DNA from: Dehalococcoidia bacterium
GTDB lineage: Bacteria > Chloroflexota > Dehalococcoidia > Lucifugimonadales > UBA3495
Assembly: GCA_022825745.1 (NCBI GenBank)
Contig: JAJDWF010000118.1
Coordinates: 1 to 57,432 of the forward strand
Length of the DNA stretch: 57,432 nt
Direction: 5' to 3'
The notes beneath the pieces are model-generated. The model was not told the DNA's origin, searched no databases, and saw only the letters and a list, made by a program, of their open reading frames with translations. The translations under genes were made by a program, and so were the position numbers. Positions 1-9,100 of the stretch are shown here, piece after piece (position 1 is the stretch's first letter; the number at the start of each line of letters is the position of its first letter).

Positions 1-1905
1 CAACGTTGGAATTGCAGTAGGTGTCTGTGTTGGTGTAGCTACGACCGTGGGCGTAGCCGTAGGTGAGAGCGTGGCGGTTGCCGTTGGTGTCGAAGTCGGG
101 TAGATCGCCGGCGTGTCAATGACCGGGCGAGGCTGCGCCACCACGCCCACAATTTTGCCTAAAGTCTGCTTGCTGCCAGGGGTAAGCACGAATACCGCGC
201 CCGGCGACGCCAGTACCACGTCAATCGCTTCCGACTCCAGAGCGGCTGCTTTGTCAAGAGTCAGCAGCGACAACTGCAGCGAGTGTACGCCGGCCACGTG
301 GCCAGCGGTACCCCACTTCAACTGCACATTCGTCTGCGTGTTAGGCCCAACGGACACGCCAACCTCCTCCGCCACCAGTTGGAAATCGCCGCCGATCAGA
401 TAGTGCAACTGAACCGTGGCCGAACTCTCCGCCTCCTCAACACTACTGATAGCCACTGCAATGTTGACGGGTTCCCCTGCAATCCCAGCCAGCGAGCTTC
501 GCTCGGGAACTTCAATTCCCAATTGCGGCAGCGCCGTAGGCGTAGGCGTCAGCGTTGGTGTTGCCGTCGTTGTCGGCGGAGCGGTTGCCTCGGATGTGGG
601 AGTCGGAGTTCCCGTAGGGTAGATCGCCTGCGTGTCGATCATTGGCTGCGGCGCTGCCACTACACCCACAACTTTGCCCCCATTCCCGCCGCCCGACCCC
701 ATGAGCACGAATACGGCGCCGCCGGCAGGCGCCAGGATTATCGTGTGCTGCACACTGGTCAATGTGTAGGGCTCGTCCCCTTCCGAAAGTCCCGGAATCA
801 GAGCTGACAAGTGCAATGAGTGCGACCCACTGGCCCGGCCCGTAGTGTCCCACTCCAGGTTGACCGTTCCGCCATCCTGAGGTTGCGCTTTCGCCGCCGG
901 TTCCGCGCAGTCCGGTGAGCCAGCGCATAGCCGCACTTCCAGGTCATCCACATCCTCCCACTCGCCGGCAACCGTAGCGGGTATGCCGATGGTGTCTCCG
1001 ACTACACCCGCCCTTGGCGCTGTTGTCGATACGCTCAACTCCACCTCAGGCAGTGGCGTCGGGGTTGGCGTGGCCGCCGGCGTCGGCGTATTAGTCGGTG
1101 TAGGTTCCGGCGTAGGTGTCGGGGTGTTGGTAGGCGTGGGTGTAGGCGTAGGAGTATGAGTAGGGGTTGGCGTGAGCGTAGGTGTCGGTGTAGCTGTAGG
1201 TGTGGCGGTAGGCTCCTCAGTAGGTTCCGGCGTGGGTGTTTCGGTCGGCTCAGGCGTGGGCGTTGGCTCTTCAGTAGGTTCCGGCGTAGGCGTCGGTGTA
1301 TTAGCCGGCTCTACGGGGGGATCGTTAACGATGTTGATGTATTGCCCGGAAGTAACCGTGTTATTTGATAGATCAACGTCCGTAAAGCCCTCAGGCCCAT
1401 CGATTCTCACCGTGGCAACTACGTACTCTTTGTCAGCATTTGGATGCCGGCCGAGATCCCAAACAACTCGGATATACTCATGCCCATTACTAGCTCCGAT
1501 TTCGCATCCGTCCAGGCAAGCGTATTCGTCCGGGTTGGAATCTTTGTTTTGAATTAACGCATTGCTTACAGAGCCACGAAGTTCAACAGTAATTGTGAGG
1601 TCCGTGCAACTGTCGTTGTAGAGGTTATAGTAAATCTCGACGTTCTCTTCACCCGCGTAATCTGGAGGGTCTTTGAGTGGGCCTTGATTGTCAGGATCGC
1701 CCAAGCCCCAGTTTGGATCGATATAGATGCTCACGTCATCAGTGCCGGTGCACGTCCCTTGCGCCACCGCCGCCGCCGGCGCGCTATCGGGCGCGAGCGC
1801 ATCGCCCACGGCAGGCTGCGGAACCAGCAAGGCCGGCAGGAATACACCCAGAATTGCGGTAGTGGCCGCTGCCGACAGGACCGCCCATTTCAGGATTGAC
1901 GGCAT
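1..1905 (-). CDS. Secreted Pro-Thr-repeat surface protein with duplicated domains (3' end outside window)
   Basis: Reading the minus strand from the ATG at 1905 gives 635 codons with no stop up to the window edge, so the C-terminus is missing. The protein opens with a hydrophobic signal peptide (MPSILKWAVLSAAATTAILG) and then a roughly 200-residue extracellular domain. Long (PT)n/PEPTEEPT linkers separate this from two homologous modules of about 145 residues. Both modules carry W-x-T-x-G and HSL-x-LS motifs and end in GK(V/I)VGVVA...IDT-x-AIYPT; they resemble CARDB-like adhesion domains, but no family can be named securely. The gene follows the 1937-2929 gene by 31 bp on the same strand and is probably cotranscribed. 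A cell-surface or adhesion role is inferred from architecture only. Confidence 0.8.
   Translation of the reverse strand, partial: MPSILKWAVLSAAATTAILGVFLPALLVPQPAVGDALAPDSAPAAAVAQGTCTGTDDVSIYIDPNWGLGDPDNQGPLKDPPDYAGEENVEIYYNLYNDSCTDLTITVELRGSVSNALIQNKDSNPDEYACLDGCEIGASNGHEYIRVVWDLGRHPNADKEYVVATVRIDGPEGFTDVDLSNNTVTSGQYINIVNDPPVEPANTPTPTPEPTEEPTPTPEPTETPTPEPTEEPTATPTATPTPTLTPTPTHTPTPTPTPTNTPTPTPEPTPTNTPTPAATPTPTPLPEVELSVSTTAPRAGVVGDTIGIPATVAGEWEDVDDLEVRLCAGSPDCAEPAAKAQPQDGGTVNLEWDTTGRASGSHSLHLSALIPGLSEGDEPYTLTSVQHTIILAPAGGAVFVLMGSGGGNGGKVVGVVAAPQPMIDTQAIYPTGTPTPTSEATAPPTTTATPTLTPTPTALPQLGIEVPERSSLAGIAGEPVNIAVAISSVEEAESSATVQLHYLIGGDFQLVAEEVGVSVGPNTQTNVQLKWGTAGHVAGVHSLQLSLLTLDKAAALESEAIDVVLASPGAVFVLTPGSKQTLGKIVGVVAQPRPVIDTPAIYPTSTPTATATLSPTATPTVVATPTQTPTAIPTL
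98..1058 (-). repeat. Two tandem 519-bp coding modules (173 codons) in the surface-protein gene
   Basis: The DNA beginning gggtagatcg at 98 recurs at 617, a period of 519 bp, which is exactly 173 codons. The translated copies align over module plus linker, but the nucleotide sequences have diverged. This indicates an old internal duplication rather than recent slippage. Confidence 0.75.
1060..1312 (-). repeat. Low-complexity GTAGGC/GTTGGC tract encoding a Pro-Thr linker
   Basis: The plus strand is a degenerate GGTGTNGGCGT array. On the coding minus strand it reads as alternating PT, PEPTEE and NTPTP. Similar shorter tracts lie at about 530-615 and 1-97. It is coding low complexity that forms an extended, probably rigid, surface linker. 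Confidence 0.85.
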
Positions 1906-1936
1906 GGCTGCGCTCGGCGGAGCTCCGGCACACCGC

Positions 1937-2929
1937 CTACGGCTTGTCGTACAGCAGCATTACCACGCCGGCCGCCGACTCGCCTTCGCTAACTTCAACA
2001 GTCATCTGGTGCAAGCTGGTTTTGAGTGCGTTGTCCTCATCATACTCACGCTCCAAGACTACTGACGATACAGCCAATAGTCGTGGAGCCGTGGTTTTCA
2101 CTTCCCCTGCGTCAACTCGCACCTTAGCCCACTCTGAAGTATTGCCACGGTCCAAGTTAGAGGCGATCACCACCGCCGCCGAAGCTCGAATCTCCTTGAT
2201 GGTGCGCGGGATGACGAATTTGACCGGGCTAGACTCCCCGCCGATATTGACGGCGCTGAACAGGGCAAAGGCGTCGCAGTTCTCGTTCTCCCAGTCATAG
2301 TAGGCGACCGAGGAGTGCCCCACTCGCGCCGCGCTAGCGTCGTTGGCCTTCAGAACCTCGTTGATCGCCAACACTAGCAGATTGTTTGCGAGCTCCGCGT
2401 TCCCCGTGGTATCACCCACGGATTTGTACTTCCAGATTGCCGCCGCCGGCTTGCCAGTGGGCAAATAGGCCACGATCCAGCCCTGATCGTCGAAATATAC
2501 CGTCACGTTCTCGGTGGGCTTGGGACTGACAAAGGCGGCGTACATCGGGAGTCTTACGATGCCGAAGTTCAACCCCAGCTCAACCAGACCACCCGCTTCC
2601 CTGATTTCGGACTCCTTAGGATCCGACGTCAACGCATTGGCGATTGCCTTTACATTCAAACGCGGTTCGGAGTCCCCGCCATCCGGGACGCCAACCCGGT
2701 AGTATGCGGAAAACCCCGCTTCCTCCTCGGGAAATGCCGTGTCGGAGTCGGCTTTCGCAGCAGCGAAACCCAATGGCGGAGCCAGCGACTGAAACTCGGT
2801 GGGTTGCGAGCGCGTATGAGCGCTTTCCGCAATGTGTGGATATAACCACCAGGTCGCGACGAAAAAGGCCATGCCTATTGAAAAAGCTGTTATGAGACGT
2901 ATGGTTTGTATAATGATTGCAGTCTTCAT
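1937..2929 (-). CDS. Exported or membrane-anchored hypothetical protein
   Basis: A 330-residue protein from the ATG at 2929. The N-terminus (MKTAIIIQTIRLITAFSIGM and the following residues) is a signal anchor, and the rest is soluble and extracytoplasmic with no cysteine-rich or enzymatic motif I recognise. An upstream TTG at 2953 would extend the frame by eight residues, but it lies upstream of the predicted transcription start, so the ATG is preferred. A canonical promoter directly precedes the ATG, suggesting a nearly leaderless message. The gene heads a two-gene unit with the Pro-Thr-repeat protein, so a shared cell-surface role is possible. No function can be assigned. Confidence 0.7.
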   Translation of the reverse strand: MKTAIIIQTIRLITAFSIGMAFFVATWWLYPHIAESAHTRSQPTEFQSLAPPLGFAAAKADSDTAFPEEEAGFSAYYRVGVPDGGDSEPRLNVKAIANALTSDPKESEIREAGGLVELGLNFGIVRLPMYAAFVSPKPTENVTVYFDDQGWIVAYLPTGKPAAAIWKYKSVGDTTGNAELANNLLVLAINEVLKANDASAARVGHSSVAYYDWENENCDAFALFSAVNIGGESSPVKFVIPRTIKEIRASAAVVIASNLDRGNTSEWAKVRVDAGEVKTTAPRLLAVSSVVLEREYDEDNALKTSLHQMTVEVSEGESAAGVVMLLYDKP

Positions 2930-2939
2930 GATGGCGCGG

Positions 2940-2968
2940 AATTTAGCAGCCAATAATCCTTATGTCAA
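2940..2968 (-). promoter_or_regulatory. Sigma70-type promoter TTGACA-17-TAAATT
   Basis: On the minus strand TTGACA (2963-2968) is followed after 17 bp by TAAATT (2940-2945). The expected transcription start lies about four bases before the ATG at 2929, so the mRNA would have almost no leader. Confidence 0.6.
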
Positions 2969-2998
2969 GCGCATCATGCTGCTTGCTAAGTTAACCTG

Positions 2999-3023
2999 AA
3001 AAAGGGCAACCTTGTGGTTGCCC
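2999..3023 (-). terminator. Rho-independent terminator
   Basis: GGGCAACC-loop-GGTTGCCC is a perfect 8-bp stem with a 4-base loop (3004-3023). On the minus strand it is followed by five T (2999-3003). It ends the proB-proA-3079 operon. The stem resembles the dispersed GTAGGGGC...GCCCCTAC palindromes found elsewhere in this window. Confidence 0.8.
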
Positions 3024-3078
3024 CCAATCCCGCTGATCGCTGAATCCGGCGAGTCCTGATTCTGGGCTGTCGGCGCGT

Positions 3079-3444
3079 TCAGCCCCCACCGGGCGGCGGC
3101 AGAGGCCCGTGGCCCCGACCGTTGCCGTTTCCATTTCCGCCGTAGTCGCCGTAGTCCGTATCGCTGAACACTCGAATCTCCGTGCCTTGGAACACGTGGT
3201 ACATGTGCGAGTCCCGCTCCGTGCCCACGGTGTTCAGCATATCGGCGTCGATGTCCGAAATGATCTCCTCAATCTGTTCCGCCGTGACCTGTTGCTCAAC
3301 CGCGATGGCGATGTGGGCGATGCCGGGCATGAAGTGCGTGTCGATGCGGCCCACCGTCGTTTCCCCGTCCAGGATCAGGTACGCCTCGGAGTTGGCGGTG
3401 CGGACTTCGCGCTCGTAGTCGAAAGGCATCGGGTCTTCACTCAC
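3079..3444 (-). CDS. Small conserved hypothetical protein coupled to proA
   Basis: A 121-residue protein starting at the GTG at 3444, which overlaps the proA stop in a GTGA arrangement and implies translational coupling. Residues 1-95 look like a compact alpha/beta domain (SEAYLILDGETTVGRIDTHF, then an acidic helix). The C-terminus is a low-complexity Gly/Asn/Pro tail (DYGGNGNGNGRGHGPLPPPGGG-type) with no predicted fold. It is the third gene of proB-proA and is followed by a strong terminator. No function is recognised; the operon position does not establish a role in proline synthesis. Confidence 0.75.
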   Translation of the reverse strand: MSEDPMPFDYEREVRTANSEAYLILDGETTVGRIDTHFMPGIAHIAIAVEQQVTAEQIEEIISDIDADMLNTVGTERDSHMYHVFQGTEIRVFSDTDYGDYGGNGNGNGRGHGPLPPPGGG

Positions 3445-4712
3445 TCACGGACCTGGCCGGTGCCGCGCACGATCCATTTGTAGGTGGTCAGTTCCCGCAA
3501 CCCCAGCGGGCCGCGCGCGTGGAATTTCTGTGTGCTGATTCCCACCTCCGCGCCCAGCCCGAACTGCGCGCCGTCGGTGAACCGCGTGCTGGTATTGTGG
3601 TACACCGCCGCCGCGTCCACCTCGCTGAGGAACCGGCTGGCGGCGTCGGCGTCGTCCGTCACGATGGCTTCGGAGTGGCCGGAACCGTAGTCCTCGATGT
3701 GCGTCAGCGCGTCGTCCAGGCTGTCCACCACCTTGACCGACGCGATCAGCGCCAGAAATTCCTGGCCGAAATCCTCCGGCTCGGCCGGTACGACGTTCAA
3801 CCCGTTTCCCGGCCCCAGGATGCTCAACGCCCGGTGGTCGCAGCGCATCTCCACTCCGGCGCCGTTCAGCTGGGCCGCGATCTCCGGCAGGCACCGGGCA
3901 GCCGCTTCGGAGTGCACCAGCACCGTATCCAGCGCGTTGCACACCGTGGGCCGCTGCACCTTGGCGTTGAACACGATGCGCGCCGCCATCTCGGTATCTG
4001 CGTCCCGGTCAACATAAGTGTGGCAAACCCCCACGCCGCCGGTTATCGCCGGCATAGTCGCTTTCTCTGCCACCAGGTTAATCAATGCCGCTCCGCCCCG
4101 GGGTACTACCAAGTTGATGTACTGCTTCATGCCCAGCATCACGTCCACCAACGCCCGGTCGGTGTCGGCTACGAATTGCACGGCGTCGGTGGGCAGGCCG
4201 GCCTCGCCGATGGCCCGGTGAATCAGCGACACCAGCGCGGTGTTGGAGCGCAGCGTCTCCTTGCCGCCCCGCAGAATGCAGGCGTTGCCCGATTTCAGCG
4301 CCAGCGAAACGATGTCGGTGGTCACGTTGGGCCGGCTCTCGTAGATGCTGGCGAGCACGCCCAGCGGCACCCGCCGCTTTTCAACCTCCAACCCGTTTTC
4401 CAGGGTGAAGGATTCCATCAACTCGCCCACCGGGTCCGGCAGCGCGGCCACTCCGCGCACGTCCGCCGCCATTCCGTTCAATCGCTCCGGCGTCAGCAGC
4501 AGCCGGTCGAGAAAGGCGTCGTTGATTCCGGCGTCTTTCGCGTCCCGGTAGTCCGCCTCATTTGCCTCCAGCACCGGCCCCTGCTCGGCTTCCAACGCCT
4601 GGGCGATGTTCTCCAGCGCATGGTTTCTTGCATCCGACGCCTGCTGCGCCAACGTCGCCGATGCCGCCTGCGCCGCCTTTCCCTGTTGATAAAGTCGCTC
4701 GGTCGAGTTCAA
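3441..4712 (-). CDS. proA: Gamma-glutamyl phosphate reductase (glutamate-5-semialdehyde dehydrogenase)
   Basis: ProA performs the NADPH-dependent reduction of L-glutamyl-5-phosphate to glutamate-5-semialdehyde in cytosolic proline synthesis. The 423-residue product has the family's usual length, the SIYESRPNVTTD motif near residue 123, LRGGKE near 147 and the catalytic cysteine in QRPTVCNALD at about residue 258. The open frame extends further upstream, but that part overlaps proB. The TTG at 4712 has an excellent AAGGGGGAA ribosome-binding site about six bases upstream, so it is chosen. It follows the proB stop by 13 bp. Confidence 0.95.
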   Translation of the reverse strand: MNSTERLYQQGKAAQAASATLAQQASDARNHALENIAQALEAEQGPVLEANEADYRDAKDAGINDAFLDRLLLTPERLNGMAADVRGVAALPDPVGELMESFTLENGLEVEKRRVPLGVLASIYESRPNVTTDIVSLALKSGNACILRGGKETLRSNTALVSLIHRAIGEAGLPTDAVQFVADTDRALVDVMLGMKQYINLVVPRGGAALINLVAEKATMPAITGGVGVCHTYVDRDADTEMAARIVFNAKVQRPTVCNALDTVLVHSEAAARCLPEIAAQLNGAGVEMRCDHRALSILGPGNGLNVVPAEPEDFGQEFLALIASVKVVDSLDDALTHIEDYGSGHSEAIVTDDADAASRFLSEVDAAAVYHNTSTRFTDGAQFGLGAEVGISTQKFHARGPLGLRELTTYKWIVRGTGQVRE

Positions 4713-4725
4713 GACTTCCCCCTTG

Positions 4726-5937
4726 TCACAACAAAACCAGGTTGTTTCGATGCACCACTTCCTGGCCGTAGTGGTAGCCCAGCGCGTCCACGATGCGGTC
4801 GGAGCGCAGCCCCCGGATTTTCGCAACGTCGCCGGCCGGGTAATTCGCCATCCCGCAGGCTATGTGGTTCCCATCGGGGTCGGAGATGTAGATGATGTCG
4901 CCGCGTTCAAAGCTGCCCACTACGCTGCGCACTCCCGCCGGCAGCAGGCTCACGCTGTTGCGGCGCAGAGCCGATACGGCTCCATTGTCCACCACTACTT
5001 CGCCCCAACCGCTGTCGCCCACGCAGCTCAGCATCCAGCGTTTCCGCGCCTCCAGCTTGCTGCTGGCCGGACGGAAGTACGTCCCCACCGGCTCACCCCG
5101 CGCGGCTCTCACCACTACGTCCGGGTCCCGGCCGCGACAGATGCTCATGGCGATGCCCGAGGTAGTAACCAACCTGGCCGCGTCCAGTTTCGTGGGCATA
5201 CCGCCGCGCGCCCAGGCGTTGCGATGATGTCCCGCCATGGCGACCACCGTGTCGTCCACAAAATCCACGGTGTCGATCCGCGTCGCCGTGGCATCCGATT
5301 TGGGATCCGCGGTGTACAGGCCGTCCACGTCGGAGAGAATCACCAGCAGGTCCGCGTCGATCAGCGTCGCGATAAGCGATGACAAACGGTCGTTGTCGCC
5401 GAACACCTCCCCGATTTCGTCGGCGGCCACCACGTCGTTTTCATTGACGATGGGCAGGATCCCCAGGTCCAGCAACGAGAGCAGCGTGTTGCGGATGTTC
5501 AAGTACGATTGGCGTTGCGCCATATCCTTGATGGTCAGCAACACCTGGGACGTTACGACGCCACGCTGCTCGAACAGGCCGGCATACATGCTCATCAGCC
5601 GGCTTTGCCCCAATGCCGCCAGCACTTGCCGCGTGGGGATGTCGGGAATCGCCGGCACCGCCACCCGTTCCGCCAGCGCCTGGCGTCCCGCCGAAATGGC
5701 TCCTGACGTGACCAGCAGCACCTGCATCCCGTCAACCGACGCCAGGCGGGAAATCTGGTCCGCCAGGCTCGCCATCACGTCGGTATCGAGCCCGCCGTCC
5801 GCACTGCCGCCGGCCAGCACGTTGGTCCCCGCCTTCACCACAATGCGCCGGTAGGCCGCTTGTCCGCGCGGCGCGGATTCTCGACCGGCAGTCGCCTCCG
5901 TCGAGGTGTAACCGGGATTGTTCCGCACTGTGGTCAT
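4726..5937 (-). CDS. proB: Glutamate 5-kinase with C-terminal PUA domain
   Basis: ProB phosphorylates L-glutamate to glutamyl-5-phosphate, the first and normally proline-inhibited step of proline synthesis. The 403-residue protein has an amino-acid-kinase domain (RRIVVKAGTNVLAGG near residue 30, VTSGAISAGR, VNENDVVA, FGDNDRLSSLIA) and a PUA domain over roughly the last 110 residues (GVRSVVGSFERGDIIYI). The ATG at 5937 is chosen over a GTG at 5979, which overlaps the predicted promoter. An N-terminal extension of about 25 residues precedes the kinase core. It is the first gene of an operon with proA and the small 3079 protein, divergent from mfd. Confidence 0.95.
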   Translation of the reverse strand: MTTVRNNPGYTSTEATAGRESAPRGQAAYRRIVVKAGTNVLAGGSADGGLDTDVMASLADQISRLASVDGMQVLLVTSGAISAGRQALAERVAVPAIPDIPTRQVLAALGQSRLMSMYAGLFEQRGVVTSQVLLTIKDMAQRQSYLNIRNTLLSLLDLGILPIVNENDVVAADEIGEVFGDNDRLSSLIATLIDADLLVILSDVDGLYTADPKSDATATRIDTVDFVDDTVVAMAGHHRNAWARGGMPTKLDAARLVTTSGIAMSICRGRDPDVVVRAARGEPVGTYFRPASSKLEARKRWMLSCVGDSGWGEVVVDNGAVSALRRNSVSLLPAGVRSVVGSFERGDIIYISDPDGNHIACGMANYPAGDVAKIRGLRSDRIVDALGYHYGQEVVHRNNLVLL

Positions 5938-5969
5938 GGCGTCTAACAACCAAGCTCCAATATATGTGA

Positions 5970-5978
5970 ATTGTATCA
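5970..5978 (-). promoter_or_regulatory. Extended -10 promoter for proBA
   Basis: On the minus strand TGA-TACAAT (TGN plus a 5/6 -10 box) lies 32 bp before the proB ATG. No clear -35 box is seen, as expected for an extended -10 promoter. Confidence 0.5.
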
Positions 5979-6007
5979 CGCACGGCTCCCATCACCCGCA
6001 AATTCTC

Positions 6008-6037
6008 TTGAATCGCGAGGCCCGTCGGACGTACAAT
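6008..6037 (+). promoter_or_regulatory. Sigma70-type promoter for mfd
   Basis: TTGAAT (6008-6013), an 18-bp spacer and TACAAT (6032-6037). The start of transcription would be about 75 bases upstream of the mfd ATG. It is divergent from the proBA promoter. Confidence 0.5.
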
Positions 6038-6120
6038 GTCCCTACGGGGCTGTCTGCCGGACAGTCCCGCGTCGGCGTGTTTAACCACGGCCGGCGAAAA
6101 TCTGACGCTACGGAAACGAC

Positions 6121-9100
6121 ATGGCATTAACCGGACTCCTCTCCCTGCTCGGCGCTCAGCCCTGGCTGCAACGCCACCTCCGCAATCTGAACGCGCCCAA
6201 CGCCCGGGCCACGCTGACCATCCATTCCGACCACCAGCCGCTCTACCTGTCCGCCCTCTGGCAACTCCGGCAACGGCCGGTCGTCGTCATCGCTCCCCGG
6301 CTGGACGATGCCCGCCGCCTCCACGACCAGCTTCTGGCCTACCTTGGCGACGCTGCGCCGGTGTACCTGCTGCCCGAACCGGAGGTACTGCCCTTCGAGC
6401 GGCTCTCCGTGGACTCCCGTACCGGCAACCAGCGTCTGGCCGCCCTCGCGTCTCTGGCCGCTGCCCGGGAGGCCGGCGATGACGCGCCGCCTCCCCTGGT
6501 GGTGGCGTCGGTTTCGTCGGCCCTGCGCCTCACCATCCCGCCGGCCCTGGCGCTGGGACGCCATCCGTCTTTCGATAACACCGGCTCCTTGACCAGGGGC
6601 CAGCGGATCCGCTCCCTCGACAACACCCTCGCGGCGTGGGTGCAGCTGGGCTACCGCCGCGAACCACAGGTCGACACTCCCGGCTCCTTCAGCCTGCGCG
6701 GCGGAATCCTCGACGTTTTCCCGCCCAATGCCGACCTGCCCTACCGCATCGAACTCTGGGACGACGAGATTGACACCATCCGCCGCTTCGACCCCGGAAC
6801 CCAGCGTTCCATCTCCGACGCCGACTCGCTGAGCGTGATCGCCGCCGGCGAACAGCTCACCGACCTCTGCGACCCCGCCGTGTTCGACCAACGCCGCAGC
6901 CGCATCGACCTCTCGCCCTGCTCCGGCCCGTCCGTCGCCAGATTCCAGGAAGAGCTGGGCAATTTACTGACCGACCCCAACCCGGAGGTCCTGTCGTTCT
7001 ACAACGGCCTGCTCAACTCCCACACCCTGGCTGACTACATACCCGACGACGCCATCCTGGTGCTGGACCGTCCGGCCCGTCTCGCCGGTGAGGCCGAAGA
7101 GCAGGAGGCCAGGTACGAGCAGCAGCGCGCCAATCGTCAAGGCCGAGGGGAACTGCCCTACGGTTTCCCGTCGCCGGCCGCAGACTGGGCGACCGTTCGC
7201 GGCCAACTGGAACAGTCCGGCGTCGCCACCGTGGGCATCCTCCGCTGGGGCACCGACGAAGATTCCCGCCTCGTGGATACCCTCCCCGATACCCTGGCCG
7301 GCCTGCCCGCCTTCACCGACGACACTGCGGCGCGCATCTCTGACGACGGTGCCGTCGTCGCCGTCACCCAGCACGCCGGCCGCCTCGGCGAACTCCTGGA
7401 GGAGGCCGGCGTGTCGTCCAGTATCGTTGAAGACCTGCCGGCCCGCCCCCGCGCCGGCCGCGTCTATCTGATGCACGGCGCGCTCCGCAAGGGATGGCAG
7501 GTTGGAGCCGGCGGGAACGCGCCGCCCGTTGCCGTGTATAGCGACGCCGAGCTGTTCGGCACCGTCAAGCAGCGCAGCTACCGCCCGCCCAGTACCCGCC
7601 GCGACCTGGGCGACGCCGTTTCCCTCACCGACCTGACGCCCGGCAGCTACGTCGTGCATATCGACCACGGCGTCGCCAGGTTCGTCGGCACCACGCACCT
7701 GGAATCTACCGACGACGACCGCGAGTATCTTGTGCTGGAATACGCGGACGACGACCGGCTCTACGTGCCCACCGAACAGCTCGACCGCCTGGGCGCCTAC
7801 GTCGCCGCCACCGACCACGCGCCCACTTTGACCCGGCTCGGCGGCGGCGAATGGCAGCGCATCAAGGATCGCGCCGGCAGCGCCGCCCGCGAGATCGCCG
7901 CCGAACTCATCCGCCTGTACGCCACCCGCGAAACCGTCGCCGGCCACCGCTTCGGCCCCGACGCTGCGTGGCAGCGCGACCTGGAAGACTCTTTCCCCTA
8001 CGTGGAAACTCCCGACCAGCTCCGCGCCGCCGATGAAGTCAAGACCGACATGGAGGCATCCAAGCCCATGGACCGCCTGATCTGCGGCGACGTGGGCTAC
8101 GGCAAAACTGAGGTCGCTCTGCGCGCGGCTTTCAAGGCCGTCAATGAGGGCATGCAGGTCGCCGTCCTGGTGCCCACGACGGTCCTGGCCCAGCAGCACT
8201 ACGCCACCTTCTCCGAACGGCTTGCGCCCTATCCCGTCAAGGTCGAGGTATTGAGCCGGTTCCGCACCCATGGTGAACAGGCCGAAGTTGTCGAGGCGGC
8301 CAAATCCGGCGCGGTCGATATCGTCATCGGCACCCACCGCATCCTGCAAAAGGACGTCGGTTTCAACAATCTCGGGCTGGTCATCGTGGACGAGGAACAC
8401 CGCTTCGGCGTCGCCCACAAGGAACGCCTCAAGCAGATGCGCGCCGAGGTGGACGTGCTCACCCTCACTGCCACGCCGATCCCGCGCACCTTGCACATGG
8501 CCCTGGCCGGCGTCCGCGACATGAGCGTGATCCATACGCCGCCGGAGGAACGCCTGCCCGTCAAGACCTTCGTATCAGAGGACAGCGCCGACCTCGTCCG
8601 GGAGGCCATCCTGCGCGAACTGGAGCGGGATGGACAGGTCTTCTTCCTCCACAACCGTGTCCGCACCATTCAGCACGTGACCGAGGAACTCCAGAAGCTG
8701 GTACCCGAAGCTCGCTTCATCATCGGCCACGGCCAGATGCCCGAGTCCGAGCTTGAGGACGTTATGGTGGCCTTTTCCAACCGGGAGGCCGACGTGCTGG
8801 TCTGCACCACCATCATCGAGTCGGGCCTGGATATGCCCAACGTCAACACCATCATCATCGACCGGGCCGACCGCTTCGGCCTGGCCCAGCTCTACCAACT
8901 GCGCGGCCGGGTCGGTCGCGGCGACCACCGCGCTTACGCTTACCTGCTGCTTCCCGACAACCATGAGATCACCGAGACCGCCAGCCGGCGCATCCACGCC
9001 ATCCTGGAGGCCAACGAGCTGGGCTCGGGATTCCGCATCGCCATGCGCGACCTGGAAATTCGCGGCGCCGGCAATCTCCTGGGCGCCGACCAGAGCGGCC

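Noticed and set aside
1..1370. Repetitive GTAGGCGTNGG arrays, looking like a tandem-repeat or CRISPR region
   Set aside because: The array is coding low complexity for a (PT)n linker on the minus strand; there are no regular spacers.
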